Of a stretch of DNA of 64,000 bases, positions 1 to 11,874 are shown piece after piece. The DNA is from Aquilaria yunnanensis. Taxonomy: Eukaryota > Streptophyta > Magnoliopsida > Malvales > Thymelaeaceae. Each line of letters starts with the position of its first letter. Within the stretch, counting starts at the first letter, position 1. The notes below the pieces were generated by a model. The model had not been told where the DNA came from. It did not search any database and was given only the letters and a program-made list of their open reading frames with translations. The position numbers and the translations under genes were made by a program. Location: positions 8,000,501 through 8,064,500 of the forward strand of contig CM077599.1 in NCBI GenBank assembly GCA_039654915.1, written 5' to 3'.

Positions 1-517
1 AAATGAAATAAATTCAGTTTATAGAGTAAAAATGTTTATTCGAATTTTCTATTAATTATTATAAAATTATTATAAAAATTAAATTTATTATATAACAATT
101 ATCGGATACTACAAATTATGGTATAAAAAGTTGTTATTAGAAAAATATTTTGAGATAACAAATTTCATGCAATAGAACCAAAATGAAATATTTTTAATAG
201 ATTTAGGACTAAAATGAAATGTTTTAATACTTTTAAAACAAAAAAAAATGTTCAATATGTTAGGGATTAAAATGAAATAATAATTAAAAGTGATGAACTA
301 CCACGCAATTTTTTCAATAAGAAAAATAAGAGATCGTATTTTAAGACCTTAAAAGGATAAAATATACCAAAGCCCCTTATTAATTATAAAATTTTTAGAT
401 AGATACCTGACTTTAATTTTTCTACAATTTTAACACATTTCCAACAACTAAATGCAAATTTTTAAAATTTTAAAGGGGGCGATTGCCACCTCTCTCCCCT
501 AAGAAGCTACGCCCCTG
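1..517. other. AT-rich intergenic DNA ending in a hAT-like terminus
   Basis: No coding potential is seen. The right edge, read on the minus strand, begins CAGGGGCGTAGC at 517 and runs into a GC-rich stretch to about 475. This is the kind of terminus found on plant hAT elements and resembles the end of the element at 3342-3790. The matching left end was not found and may lie outside the window. Confidence 0.35.
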
Positions 518-1541
518 ACCATGTTCACATGTCCAATAGCTATTTTGCTCATATCTTCCCACACAATCAGCTCCACCTTAAATAAAAGTCATTCGATCCA
601 CCTGTCTATTTTCAGAACCACGAAAAATGATCTAGCCAAGTACATCATTTTTTGTGCATTGTTGGTTTCCTCATGATCAATTGCTTCACACAACATTGCC
701 TTGCCTTTATGCTCCACCTTAACAAGAGATCTCCACTCAACATTCCACCTTGCCAAGGAATTACCGTAGATGGAATTGGATTTGCTTCAACAAAAATGAT
801 ATAGATTGAATCTTCTTGTCACACTTTGCATCTGAACAATCAGCGGGTCTGTTGTACTCACCACCAAACCTCCATTGATTTTAGTACCATTGTTTAGGAC
901 CATATTTTATACCATTGTACACATAAATAGTAGAAGCACAAGCATACACAAATCAACACACATGATATTTTTATGTTGTTCGGCTTTTCTATGATAAACA
1001 ACCCCTCCAGGTAATTCATTCCATTATCGATGATAAGAGATTACACATACAAAATAATGAGTGCGGAAGGTTTCTCAAGTACTCTTGCGCCAAATGGGCT
1101 TCTCAAATGGTCTCACAAAACATGGTTAGTCTCAACCAAGGATAAGTCACTTTCAACTACCGCCTTACATTTATCTCACTCTTAGCTCCCAGCTACAAAA
1201 TAGATATCTATAAATAGACTACTCCAGGAAATCATAATTCTATTCAACTAGGAAATAAATCCACTACATATTAATTTGGGCAACTTGCTCCCAAAGGACA
1301 ACGCCTCACCACTACGCGTCTCATTCCTCTTCCCTTGCGAGTCGCGATGTGGTCCAAGCTTCGCATTGAAATCCATAAAAATATGGCTTAAATGACAAGC
1401 AAGCCCCCCAATTATCGAATTTGAGACCAACAGGAATGACCTGTGCGAGTCGGTCAAGTTGGAGGATCCCTGGTCCAATAAGCCTACATAAATGGTAGAT
1501 GCCCATGTTTTATTTGGCCATTTGAAAGAGGTTGAAGCAAA
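518..1541. other. Upstream region of the MLP gene, no gene seen
   Basis: Short open frames on both strands here look like chance. A TATAAATA sequence near 1209-1217 could be a core promoter for the downstream MLP gene. That would imply a leader of about 300 bases, so it is not asserted. Confidence 0.4.
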
Positions 1542-2207
1542 ATGGATCTGAGTGGGAAGCTGGAGGGAGAAGTGGAGCTAAAGGCACCTGTCGACAAATT
1601 TTACGATCTTATGCGCACCCAGATGCACCAAGTCATCGACATATCTTCCAACTTCCACGATGTTGCTGTCCATCAAGGCGGCTGGAACACTCATGGCTCC
1701 ATCAAGGAATGGAAGTATTCCATAGGTAAGTAACTGCCATAGCTAGACCTAGAGAGCTGTGTCTATTTATGTGCTAATAGACGAATGGTCACTTTGTATA
1801 CAAATTAATAAATCAATCTTTCCTCTTGTCAATGATCTATAACATCACCTAGAACATTGCTGTTTGTGTTTACCTTTTCTCTATGACCTAAAATAAATTT
1901 TTGGGCCCTTGATGGTATATATGTTATTTTATATATAGATGAGAAAATGGAAACGTTGAAGGAGGAGATAGAATTGGATGATGAGAACAAGACGATAAGC
2001 CTAATTGCCATAGAGGGAGACGTGCTGAGGAAATGGAAGAGCTACAAGGTCACTCTTCGCGCTGTTCCTAAGGGCAATTACGCCTGCGTTGCCAAGGTGG
2101 CCATAGACTACGAGACGCTCCAGCCTGACGACTCTCCGCCCACCAGATATTTGGACTTTTGTATTGGCGTCGTCAAAGAGATTGGTGCCCATCTTGCCAA
2201 CCCCTGA
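1542..2207 (+). CDS. MLP-like protein (Bet v 1 / START-like fold)
   Basis: Two exons, 1542-1725 and 1939-2207, with donor GGTAAGT and acceptor ATATATAG, join in frame to a 150-residue protein, the usual length for major latex-like proteins. The start is the ATG of a MDLSGKLEGEV beginning, typical of this family. The glycine-rich loop characteristic of Bet v 1 folds is visible as GGWNTHGS at about residues 46-53. The conserved middle (IEGDVLRKWKSYK) and a C-terminal helix (CIGVVKEIGAHLANP) follow. The single intron after about residue 61 is the position known for MLP and Bet v 1 genes. Family members bind hydrophobic ligands in the cytosol and are linked to defence and drought responses; the ligand here cannot be told. 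No frameshift or stop is seen, so the gene looks intact. The symbol is left blank because MLP numbering cannot be assigned by eye. Confidence 0.92.
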
Positions 2208-3159
2208 ATTTCTTATACAAGAGCAATCAAGTCCCTTCCGATTGACGGTTCACCAATCGAGGTCTGCTAATAATAATTATGGGTGCTTGCGTATAATAAA
2301 TAGGCACAATATTTAGGGATGTTTCACTTTCACCTCTTACGTGAGTGATTGTTGCTATGAAATGTGTCAGAGTTTGAATAGGCACCAACGAATAAATTTG
2401 TGTTTTCCAATAACCAGCAAATAGTGTATAACAGGGAAAAATGCCTGGACCTCTTATAAGTTTAGGCGAACTTATATTTGTTTTTTTATTAATACTTATA
2501 CTTATCCTCTCTAAAACTAATTCTGTTAACGAAAGTTTTAACAAAAACAAAAACAAAAAAAAAACAGAGAGAAGAAGAAAAAATTCGTTTTATTTTCCTA
2601 AACTTCTTTTCTTCATAACTTTGCACTCTGTCCGCTTCATCCCTCCCTGTCTCTCCCAAACTCGTTTTATTCACCATGGACGGCTATGGTGGCTTTGGCG
2701 ACGTTGGAAAGGAAGATTCGGACAACGGTGACCCGACATGACTGCTCCTATTTCGACGTGACTGCTCTGATTCCGCCTTCTCTGATTCATGATCGTGTGC
2801 TCTCCGATGACCCCGACGTTCCCGTCCACTTTTTGTGAAGCTATCACTCTTAGGTGGCAATTCTGACGATTGGTCGGCTATTCCCTCGTCATTTTGGCTA
2901 TTCTCTTTCAGGCGACGATTCCGTCAATCGGCCCGCTATTCGCTCTCTCAGGGGCGATTCCGTCGATCAGGCGGCAAGAGTTTTCTCGATGACGATGCTA
3001 TCGTGCAAATTTTGAATCGGTAGAAACCTTCTCGGTAGAATGTTGTGTTTTCCCAGGCGCTCTCGGAATCCGTTACTGCCATCGCATCTTTCTCGTGAAA
3101 ATTTCATCATTGCCGTCGTTGGATCGGCGAAGATGACACCCCCCCCCCCCCGGGGGGCC
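2208..3159. other. No gene; locally GC-rich stretch
   Basis: A pyrimidine-rich and then GC-rich stretch (about 2640-3140) holds several short open frames on both strands with no recognisable domain. It ends in a C run abutting a G run (3139-3157). It could be a captured gene fragment inside a decayed transposon, but nothing supports a specific function. Confidence 0.35.
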
Positions 3160-3341
3160 TTTTTTAACAATCATTTAATGAAGTTAGTATCAAAGGGAAT
3201 AAGTGTAGATATTCTAACTTTTAAAGGTAATAAGAATAGGTATTTGAAAACAAGAAGACATAAATGTACGTTTGTCTATACCCTTTTTTTTAACAATCAT
3301 TTAACGAAGTTTGTATCAAAAGGGATAAGTGTAGGTATGCT

Positions 3342-3733
3342 CAGTGGCAGAATCCTGGTTCCGGGGGGGGGGGGGGGGGGGGGGACCCGCAGGAGAGTTG
3401 GCGGAGCCTGGAGGAGAGAGACGACGTCGCGGTTAGGTAAAGCTATAAATTGGGACTAATTCACACTAATTCAAAGCTCAAGGAGCAAATCGTACAAGTT
3501 GGAACGTTTGAGGACTAATAGTGCATTTAGGCCATGTTAGAATATCCTCTTAATGTAGAGGAAATAACTACTCACTGGGTCCCTACTTTCTTCAGCGCCT
3601 ACCTTATTGCCCCCCATCTTTATATTTTTCCACAATATTTGGGGGGACAAAATGCACATACAATCTTAAATTTTTGACAAAATTATCAAATTATTACCCC
3701 ATATTTACGTTTTTTCAAAATTCCCGGGGGGAC

Positions 3734-3766
<33 letters not shown>

Positions 3767-3790
3767 CAGCAAAGCGTAGCTCCGCCACTG
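3342..3790. mobile_element. Short non-autonomous hAT-type element
   Basis: The element is 449 bp. Its left end begins CAGTGGCAGA; its right end, read inward, begins CAGTGGCGGA. It is flanked by a perfect 8-bp direct repeat GGTATGCT (3334-3341 and 3791-3798). CAGTGGCGG-type ends with 8-bp target duplications are the signature of the hAT superfamily. Each terminus runs into a long guanine run when read inward: G22 at 3363-3384 and C30 at 3736-3765. No transposase is encoded. The open frames crossing the C run are artefacts. Confidence 0.85.
3452..3533. repeat. Fragment resembling a MULE terminus
   Basis: Read on the minus strand it starts GGCCTAAATGCACTATTAGT and continues with phrases such as CCTCAAAC and CCAACTTG. 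This closely parallels the termini of the inverted-repeat element at 22183-23870. It lies wholly inside the hAT-type element. Confidence 0.4.
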
Positions 3791-3909
3791 GGTATGCTAA
3801 CTTTTGAACATAATAAGTATAGGTATTTGAAAAGAAGAAGATATAAATGTAAGTTTGTCTATACCTCAAGAGATTTTTGGGAAGTTTCGCTTTATAATAT
3901 GCTTGTCAT

Positions 3910-5960
3910 CCCATTTTCACAAGCGAGTAGAGCCCTGAGGGCCCATATTGCAATTGTCTCAGTTTCCCCATGCTTTGCTTTTGGTTGTGATTACATGCGT
4001 TTTCAGTCCAAAAATTTCTAACCTTTACCATTTAAGTCACTAATTTCAACCTGTCTTATGTTTTGGTCCCCAAATTTAATAATTGCTTAATATTCTTTCT
4101 ATTTACTCTCTTACTCCCCAAACTTTCTTTTCATTTTTTTATGTACAATTTTCTAAAGAAAAATAAATTAAACACAATTTTTCTATTTTCATCATATCTT
4201 TTCATTATTGATAATTAAGTTTTACAGCATGAGTTATCTAATTCAAAAGTTTTATGGTTTAATAAAGTAATTTGGTTCATAATTGTTAAGATTGAAAGTG
4301 ACTTTTTCTAAATAAATTTCTTACCAAGATTAATTAGTGGCTTTTATTCTAGACTATATTGACTATTTTTAAGTTCAGTCCCATTTTCACAAGCGGATAG
4401 AGTCCTGATGGCCCATATTGCAATTTTCTCAGTTTCTGCATGCTTCACTTTTTGCTGTGATTAAACACGTTTTCAATCCCAAAATTTCTAACCTTTTGGT
4501 CCACAAAGTTAATAATTGCTTAATATTCTTTATATTTGATCTATTAATCCCCAAGCTTTTTTGTTGTTTTTTTATGTATAATTTTCTAAAGCAAAAATAA
4601 ATTAAATGCAAATTTTCTATTTCCATCATATCTTTTCATTATTGATAATTAAGTTTATAGCATGAGCTATTTAATTCAAAATCTTTAAGGTTTAATAAAG
4701 TAATTTTGGTTCATAATTTTTAAAATTGAAAGTAAATTTTTCTAAATAAACTTCTCACCAATATTAATTAGCAGTTTTTTTCTAGACTATATTGACTGTT
4801 TTGAAGGTTGGTCCCATTTTCACAAGCAGATAGAGTCCTGAGGGCTCATATTGCAATTTTCCTAATTTCTGCATGCTTTACTTTTGGTTGTGGTTAAATA
4901 CGTTTTCAGTCCTAGAATTTCTAACCTTTACCATTTAAGTCATGAATTTTGATCCGTCTTATGTTTTGGCCCCCAAACTTAATAATTGCTTAATATTCTT
5001 TCTATTTGCTCTCATACTCCCCAAACTTTTTTGTTGTTTTTTTATTTACAATTTTCTAAAGAAAAATAAATTAAACACAATTTTTCTATTTCCATCATAT
5101 CTTTTCATTATTGATAATTAAGTTTTATAGCATTAGTTATTTAATTCAAAAGCTTTATGGTTTAATAAATTAATTTGGTTCATAATTATTAAAATTGAAA
5201 GTGCATTTTTCTGAATAAATTTCTCACCAATATTAATTAGAATTTAAGTTGACGATAAAATTTTTTAGTAAATTATAAATATCCATCAATTTTAAACATA
5301 CACAGTGTTACTTTTTAAATAGTGTTACTTTTTAAACCCTGCCGATTCCCTTTTTTTTTTTTTCTATTCTTCTGAACATGGTTAACTCTTTTTGAAGTTC
5401 AGTCCTCTTCTTTTAAGGAAATTGTGTATTGGGGGCATGTGTTGTAATTTTTTGAGTGTCCCCTGTTTTACTTTTTTTTTTTTTTTATGGTTAAATTGTA
5501 ATTTCAGTACCTAAATTTCTTCCCTTTCCCATTTCAGTCACTAAGTTCGAACCATGTTATGTTTTAGTCCCAAACTTAATAAATAATAACTACTTAACTA
5601 TATTCTTTCTATGTACTCCTTCGGTCTTGAATTTTTTTTTTTGTTATTGTTTTATGTACTATATTCTACAGCAAAACTTTGATCACCATCAATTATTAAA
5701 TTTTAATACCTAAAGCTTTTCCATTTCATCTCTTAGTCCCTGAATTTTTTTTGCCAATTTTTTCCTTTTCTTTTAATCTTTATTAATTAAGTTTTGTAGA
5801 ATGAGTTATTTAATTCAAAATTTATATGGTCTAATGAAGTAATTTTATCCATAATTGCTAAAATTGAAAGCAAATTTTTCTAAATAAAATTTTTCATCAA
5901 TATTAAATATTAAAATTTGAATTGATAAAAGGTAAAAAATTTTAGTGAATTATTCTTTAG
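3910..5960. repeat. Tandem array of ~430-490-bp units, about four copies
   Basis: Units begin near 3910, 4380 and 4813 with CCCATTTTCACAAGC. Each then carries the same ordered landmarks: a GGGCCCATATTGCAATT-type block, a TTTCAGTCC phrase, ATAATTGCTTAATATTCTTT, then TTTTCATTATTGATAATTAA. A fourth, more diverged copy starts near 5398 and keeps the same order to about 5960. No coding sequence is present. Confidence 0.8.
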
Positions 5961-6504
5961 TAACATAAAAAATATTCATCATTTCAAAACATGTACATAT
6001 ATTATGTTTCAATCATAACTAATCATTTGGATGGTAAGAACATGATATAAAAAATGTCCAACTTAAAATTAAAATAAAGTAAGATGCATATGTTTATGAG
6101 AGAAAAAATTTTTAGTTATTTATTATTGATATTTATTTTAATGATAAATTTAAGAAAAATAAAATACCTGTTACAAAGTGTGGATAAAAAAAAATATCAT
6201 ATGGTTTTGTAGGGATCGCAAACGTTTTTTTAATTAATATGTATTGTTCGGACCATACCGGTGACCATTATTTAGTAGCAGGGCTGACTGTCAGTATAGG
6301 AAGGCCCATGACGATCACATTGATGGATTGGGTTTCTCGAGACTGACAAGAGTTTTTGAAACAAGTTGGCCTTTTTTGCGTACTCTGCAACCCAGAATCG
6401 TTCTTCCACGTCTCCTGTCACTGTTTGATCGTCTTCTCCTTTCTTTTTTTTTTTTTTTTTTTGTAACCAGGGAATATTTCAGAAATTGAAGAAAAAGAAT
6501 ATAA

Positions 6505-6508
<4 letters not shown>
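5961..6508. other. AT-rich intergenic DNA, nothing recognised
   Basis: No gene, terminal repeat or RNA gene could be recognised. A T run at about 6444-6461 precedes the microsatellite. Confidence 0.4.

Positions 6509-6589
<81 letters not shown>
6509..6589. repeat. Compound microsatellite (CT)n(AT)n
   Basis: About 20 CT repeats (6509-6548) are followed directly by about 20 AT repeats (6549-6589). The open frame reading through it (RERERE, IYIYIY) is a product of the repeat. Confidence 0.97.
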
Positions 6590-6591
<2 letters not shown>

Positions 6592-6605
6592 TCAGTTTGG
6601 TCCAC

Positions 6606-7081
6606 CGATTTTTTTTTTAACGGCAACTAAAATAAAAATAAGCAAGGAGCAAAGTACAGAGCTAGCCAGAAGCTAGGAAGAAAGACACACACTTCTGCTC
6701 TCTATTAAGAAGAGCAGCCCAGCATCGCCTCTCAGCACACCAAACCTACTAAGCCTACCTACAGATTTAAGTAGCTAGGAAGGGATTGAGCAGCCAATCC
6801 ACCCATGACAGATTTATCTTTTTACACCTATGACTAATCTAAAAGAATGAGTAAAATTGGACATCGCCTAACATTTGTATCTCTGAAACCTGACTGTCTC
6901 GAAATATGTAATTATTTCTATACTTCCAAATAATCCAGCAAGTAGTGTAGCATACCGCTTGCCACAGCCTCTGAATGAGGGAGGGGAGATGCTGAACTGC
7001 GATGATGGTTAAGGCATCCTTAACATCTATCGGGGGCGGCCCACAAAGTTGCCACCAAGATCGGACCTTTCGCCATAGTCA
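6606..7081 (-). mobile_element. 5'-truncated LINE, ORF2 C-terminal fragment
   Basis: A continuous minus-strand reading frame from 7078 to the stop at 6839 gives about 79 codons, including LWRKVRSWWQLCG, LPSLIQRLWQAV and CWIIWKYRNNYIF. The pattern W-x-L-C followed by IWKYRNNYIF is typical of the zinc-knuckle (zf-RVT) C-terminus of plant L1-type LINEs. Downstream on the minus strand is a short 3' untranslated tract and an A run (T run at about 6609-6617 on the plus strand), as expected for a retroposed copy. A stop at 7079-7081 closes the frame upstream and no reverse transcriptase remains, so it is dead. Confidence 0.7.
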
Positions 7082-8496
7082 AGATGAGAGGTTACATCCA
7101 CCGATTGATCATAAAGGACCAGCGTTTGAATGCGGAGAGATAGTAATGATTGAACTAAATAATTAATATAAACATATTACACATTAAAATCTTATTATTA
7201 TTAAAAATTATGTGTTGAATAATTGGTAATGTTCATGTGAATTCTGTACATAAGTTTTTAAATTATAATCTATTGTGCATCACTTAGAATAAAAAATTTT
7301 AGGGAAACCTTAATACGTTTAATGTATTTATTTTTTGTGATGAATAAACATTTACTAAAATAGTATAGTACTTCTAAAAAATAAACATGAATAGATAAAG
7401 TCGAATGAAAAGTTTTCCAATTGGATTTTCATTAATTGTGTCCATCACCTTCCAAGGTCCCATAAAAGAAAGCTTTCAAACTCCGCCCCATCTCCAGTCG
7501 CGAGCTCGTGAGCCGCTTCTCATTTCACTGGTATACCCAACCAAGCAAAGGTTGTGCCCAGCCCAGGGCCAGAACTACATACAATCATACATACACGGTA
7601 CACCCATGGTGATTAAAGTCACCTTTTTACGACCCATGAACCTAAAACTGTTCCAAGTCGCAGCAAAAACATTGGTGCGGTAGAAACGGATAAAGTTGTG
7701 GTGAAGAAACAGAGACACCTATGGCGTCCACTCTCCAAATTGGTGTTATTTAAGCTATGACGAAGAAGAGACACCTAATAACTTATTTTTCTGATGTCAA
7801 TATTCCTGTCAATTGGCAACCTTTATCCTGTTTGGTTACGGGGAGAGGCCCATCGAGGTTGAGAGAGATATTAAATTGATTTGCTAGAAGGCTAGAGAAC
7901 AAGTTGACTCTCGTGAATCAAGTTTGTTGTACAGCCTTTGCAGTTTCTGTAAGAAATAATTGTTGTTTTTAAGAGACGAACAACATTATCAAGCAGTTGT
8001 AACCCTGAATACAGGTTGGGATTTGTGCTCATATGACCCATCTCAATTTTTAGAATTTTAGGTGATTTAATTCAGTGATTTTGTCTTAATTTGGGTGCAT
8101 TCTTGTGCTGCCTTGGAATGCTAAAAAGTCCTCTGTTCATATTCTCTCATTAATGATATTTATGCATTCGCACAAAAAAAAAAAAATAACATTATATTTT
8201 TTCATCTTACTTCTTTATACTTTTGTTGGCTAACACCCATACTATCCAATACATTATATTTACGGCTCATCTAAACATAATGTCTATCACCTTACGAACT
8301 TTTGAAGTTAAAATCGATTTTTCTTGTATTACTCGTTGATTTTTTTTAGAAATGCTATTTAAAAACTAGAGGTTTCGATCTACCATTTGAATATAAATTT
8401 ATATGCTTAATTATGTATTATCTCAATTTCAAAAAAATAAAAATGATTCTACAAACACCGTTTTAATAGAGATAATTAGAATGTGAACTAGAGATT
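7082..8496. other. No gene recognised; A-run near 8175
   Basis: Open frames here (for example 7405-7683) show no known domain and have no splice context I trust. A 13-base A run at about 8175-8188 could be the tail of a short retroposed sequence, but no body could be identified. Confidence 0.3.
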
Positions 8497-8565
8497 TAGC
8501 TCAAGTGGCAAACCACCAAGTTTGTGCAACTCGAGGAAAGCCCAATGACAGGCAGGCAGAGGTAG
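8497..8565 (+). repeat. Possible tRNA-derived SINE head
   Basis: TAGCTCAAGTGG at 8497-8508 fits the RNA polymerase III A-box consensus. The expected B box about 35-40 bases downstream is only poorly matched (CAACTCGAGG). No poly(A) end or target duplication could be fixed, so this is tentative. Confidence 0.25.
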
Positions 8566-10097
8566 AATAAAAAAAATATTATCAGTATGAGGAGCAAGTA
8601 AATAATGGGAGATAACAAAAAGAATAATTATTTTTTACTTATAATTATCTTTTGATAATATTTAATGTGTTTTCTCATTAATATCCTTCTAGAAATTTAT
8701 AAATCATATATTTTTCACATGCTAGGGTTAAAAGTGTAAGTGATATACATTCCATATAATTATATTGGCTTCATGTTTTTTCTTGGTTAGTGATGTCAAT
8801 AATTTAAATTTTGTGGGTCAAAGTGAGATTTTACCTAAAATTAAAGGACTATGTATAAAATTTCCATAATTAAGTAGCAGCGAAGTGATTGGCATCGCTC
8901 AGCTTAACACGGTGTCACTCCAAAGAACAGGGATTAAGAAGTTGTTGAAGACATCTTCACAAGTCCTCTTTATGAATGCATGTCTCTCCCTTAAAACTTC
9001 GCTAACTTGTATAATTTTATCTACTACAAGGGAGGAAGTGCTAAAATGGTTTTTTTTTTTATCTAGGCGGTGATCATGTGCTCAATTTTAAGAAACTTTC
9101 CTTTTGGCCAATTTTACGAAGTTTAAAATCAACATTTTCAAATATTTTTGTTTTACAAAAAAGAGTATTTATTATTAATATTATTACTATTTTATGTCTA
9201 TTAAGTATTACTAATACAATCTGATCTTATTTTGGAAGGCTGAACGTCTCCTCCTCTGGTCTCCAACGCCAGTAGTAGTAGTTTGACTGTACTTCCTAGT
9301 ACCAAAAAAATTGATATTAGTTTTATAACAAAAATAACACAAAACTAAAAAGAAATATGCTTTGTGACTAGTACTCACCGACATCATCACCTAGCTCGCC
9401 AGGCCCAGTTTGCCTTCATTTTGGCCCACTTTTTTTTTTTTATTTTAACTTTTATATTTCTGTCAGCCATCTTGATCATTGACGCACAGGTACCCTTGAT
9501 TGGCCAATTCACATTCGTAGTAACAGCTAGCAACCGATGCAGAAGATAAGCTTCATGACATCATTTGACCGATGATGAAAGGTGATGCCCAGTTCACCCT
9601 TTTTTACACCCTATTAATGTCATCATTTAAACATTTGTGGTTTTTCTATCAGAAACAAAGAAGTAAAGAAGTAGGAAAAAAGAAAAAGCAAATGTTTTAG
9701 TACAAGGGGCACCCCTTACTAACTTTCTTTACCACGTCCTTACAACAATCTAACCGGAATGCCAATCCAATCATGTAATGAGAAAGATGGTGTCAAAGCT
9801 CTACTAGTAATCCAAAAAATGGGAGGTAGATTGTGCTAGAAATAGAGCCTCTTTCACTACCAATTGCTTACCATAAAAAATTCTTTCTGCTCCTCCCGTT
9901 CCAAATGCAACGGTTTACCACGCTTTCTTCAGCTTTATGTTCTGGATATATATGCTTGGGCCTTGATTGATTATCTGCTGAATATTTGTCTGATTGATGA
10001 GCCGAACCTTTGTTACACAATTGAAAGATTGACTTCCACACCTCCTTTGATGCTTCTCATTTTCGCATAAGTTGCAAATCCTCTTGAGATTCAACCT
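8566..10097. other. Intergenic, nothing recognised
   Basis: AT-rich sequence with short chance open frames (8885-9073, 9364-9549, 9864-10070). No domain, RNA gene or element boundary could be supported. Confidence 0.35.
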
Positions 10098-10425
10098 CGC
10101 ATAAGTCAACTGACTTATTTTTACTTTTACATCTTTTTTATTTGAAATTAATTTTATTTAAAAGCCAATGTTATATAGATATAATAATCCATTTGAAAGT
10201 AAATTTTTATGATGTTATTAAATTTTTATGAATTTTTATTTTTTAAGGTTTTAAACTAGAAAAATTCATAAAAATTTAATAAGATTATAAAAATTATATT
10301 TTCAATGGATTATTATAGCTACATAATATTGGTTTTTAATTAAAATTTATTCTGAGTAAAAAATAAATGTAAGAATAAAAATATATCGTTTTGTTGTTAA
10401 TTAATTTAAATTGAGTGTAACTTTT
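10098..10425. mobile_element. MITE family A, copy 1
   Basis: AT-rich inverted-repeat element. It starts near GCATAAGTCAACTGACTT. It holds a central pair of inverted segments around AAATTTTTATGAATTTTT and its reverse complement. It also carries the phrase AATAATCCATTTGAAAGTAA shared with the copies at 44011-44361 and 50498-50832. No coding capacity. Ends are approximate. Confidence 0.6.
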
Positions 10426-11874
10426 GATGGTGCCTAGTTATTCCCAACAAAGCTTGCGCCATGAACTGATCCACCCAATCTATTTACATCTGGTTGCTGC
10501 AGCAGGGTGTTGACCAAGATTTTCTATCAGGGTTTAGGATCCAGACTAATTTATCTGGAGCAGACCTTGATACCTGTATAGATGAAAACAATTGATTTAA
10601 AACGCCAAGTTCTGATTCCTCCATTCCCCTTGCTTTGCCTCCTCCAACTTCTACGCCATTCCCATCTTTTACCCTCCCAAACGCCAAACTCCTCCACTTC
10701 ACAATTACAATCCTTCGCAAATTCATGGAGTGTTGGTTGGTAAAACTCATGGAGGGTAGACATCATCTACCTCGCATTTTTTGGATTAGTAGTAGATCAT
10801 AATAGAAATTCAAAGAACTAGGTTAGTGTTTCACTTGAATTTCTAGCACAATTGACCTCGCATTTTTTGGATTAGTAGTAGATCGTGCTAGAAATCCTAG
10901 ATTAGTTTGAATACTAATCCTATATTGTACTCCTCCACTTGAACAAATAGAAATCCAATCTCGTAGTGTTGCACTTGAATTTTTCCCTTGATGGAAAAAC
11001 TTGCAAATTCATGGAGCATTCGTTGGTAAAATGACTCAAGTTTCGAGGCTTGTTAGGACATATTTGATCAAGTCCTCTCACCCCCACTTTAGCAATGTAC
11101 TGAGGGGCGGTTCCAGTGTTAGGCAGTTTAACAATTAACCATGAAGGCACAATCAAATCAGGGACTTGAGCAAAGCTCGTCTCCATGGAGTGGACAATGT
11201 CATCATTCTCATTGATTGCCTTGTTAGATTTCTCCAAATTATAGATTATAACCCAATCCACTTGAAGGTTGAAACACACATTAGTGAAATTAGAAGGCTA
11301 ATCCTACTATTTGGAGTCTTCATCTTGGTGGTTCATCGATTAGTGGTGAATCAAGCTCATTGCTTGGCTACTCAGAATTCTTTATAGTTTTCAATCCCTC
11401 TTTCTCCATTGAATTATTAGCATTTCGGCTGACTACCCCGAGAAATGGAGGAGTGGATGATATGTCACTTTCTTTGAACTTTCAACTAACCAGCCTAGTG
11501 AGTAGAATGTCACTTTTCAAACTTAAATAACTTATTTATAGACATTCACACAGTTATTTACTCCAGTAACCAGTGTCATCAAAGCTGACTGTTGAAACAT
11601 AAGGCGCCGAGTTTTGTGGGTCATCCATACATATTTTTCTAGCCCCCTTTTCCCCACATTTGTTCAATACGGGGGTCAAAGAAATAAATGTATTAAAGAT
11701 ACATTGGTTATGAATTTCGATGCACAAGCATACACATAGTATGAAAATCTTCAGGCCTCCTGCTTTTCAAATTTAGCCATGTAGGCCTGAGTAAAGAAAA
11801 TACTACTCCTAGTCTATTGTTTTACAACAAGATCAAAAGCTTACCCAAAAAGAAAAAGGTACAGCATGATGTTC
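10426..11874. other. No gene recognised; local direct repeats
   Basis: Open frames on both strands (for example 10484-10750 and 10920-11279, both minus) have no recognisable domain. A 30-bp segment starting ACCTCGCATTTTTTGG occurs at 10769-10798 and 10855-10884. A related pair containing AAATTCATGGAG lies at about 10720 and 10995. The stretch includes the downstream side of the EamA gene. Confidence 0.35.

Larger units (their letters stand above)
3160..3865. repeat. 126-bp tandem duplication, second copy interrupted
   Basis: The unit starting TTTTTTAACAATCATTTA and ending TTTGTCTATACC occurs at 3160-3283. It occurs again starting near 3286, where it is split by the element at 3342-3790 and resumes at 3799-3865. 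Removing the element and one target duplication rebuilds a unit that matches the first copy closely along its whole length. Confidence 0.85.

Noticed and set aside
3040..3459. 139-codon frame with poly-proline and poly-glycine
   Set aside because: It crosses a C run, the tandem duplication and a transposon boundary, so it cannot be an old gene.
3674..4021. 115-codon frame with poly-proline
   Set aside because: It reads through the C30 run and the end of a hAT-type element; no domain and no conservation signal.
6315..6626. Minus-strand frame with RERERE and IYIYIY
   Set aside because: Product of the (CT)n(AT)n microsatellite.
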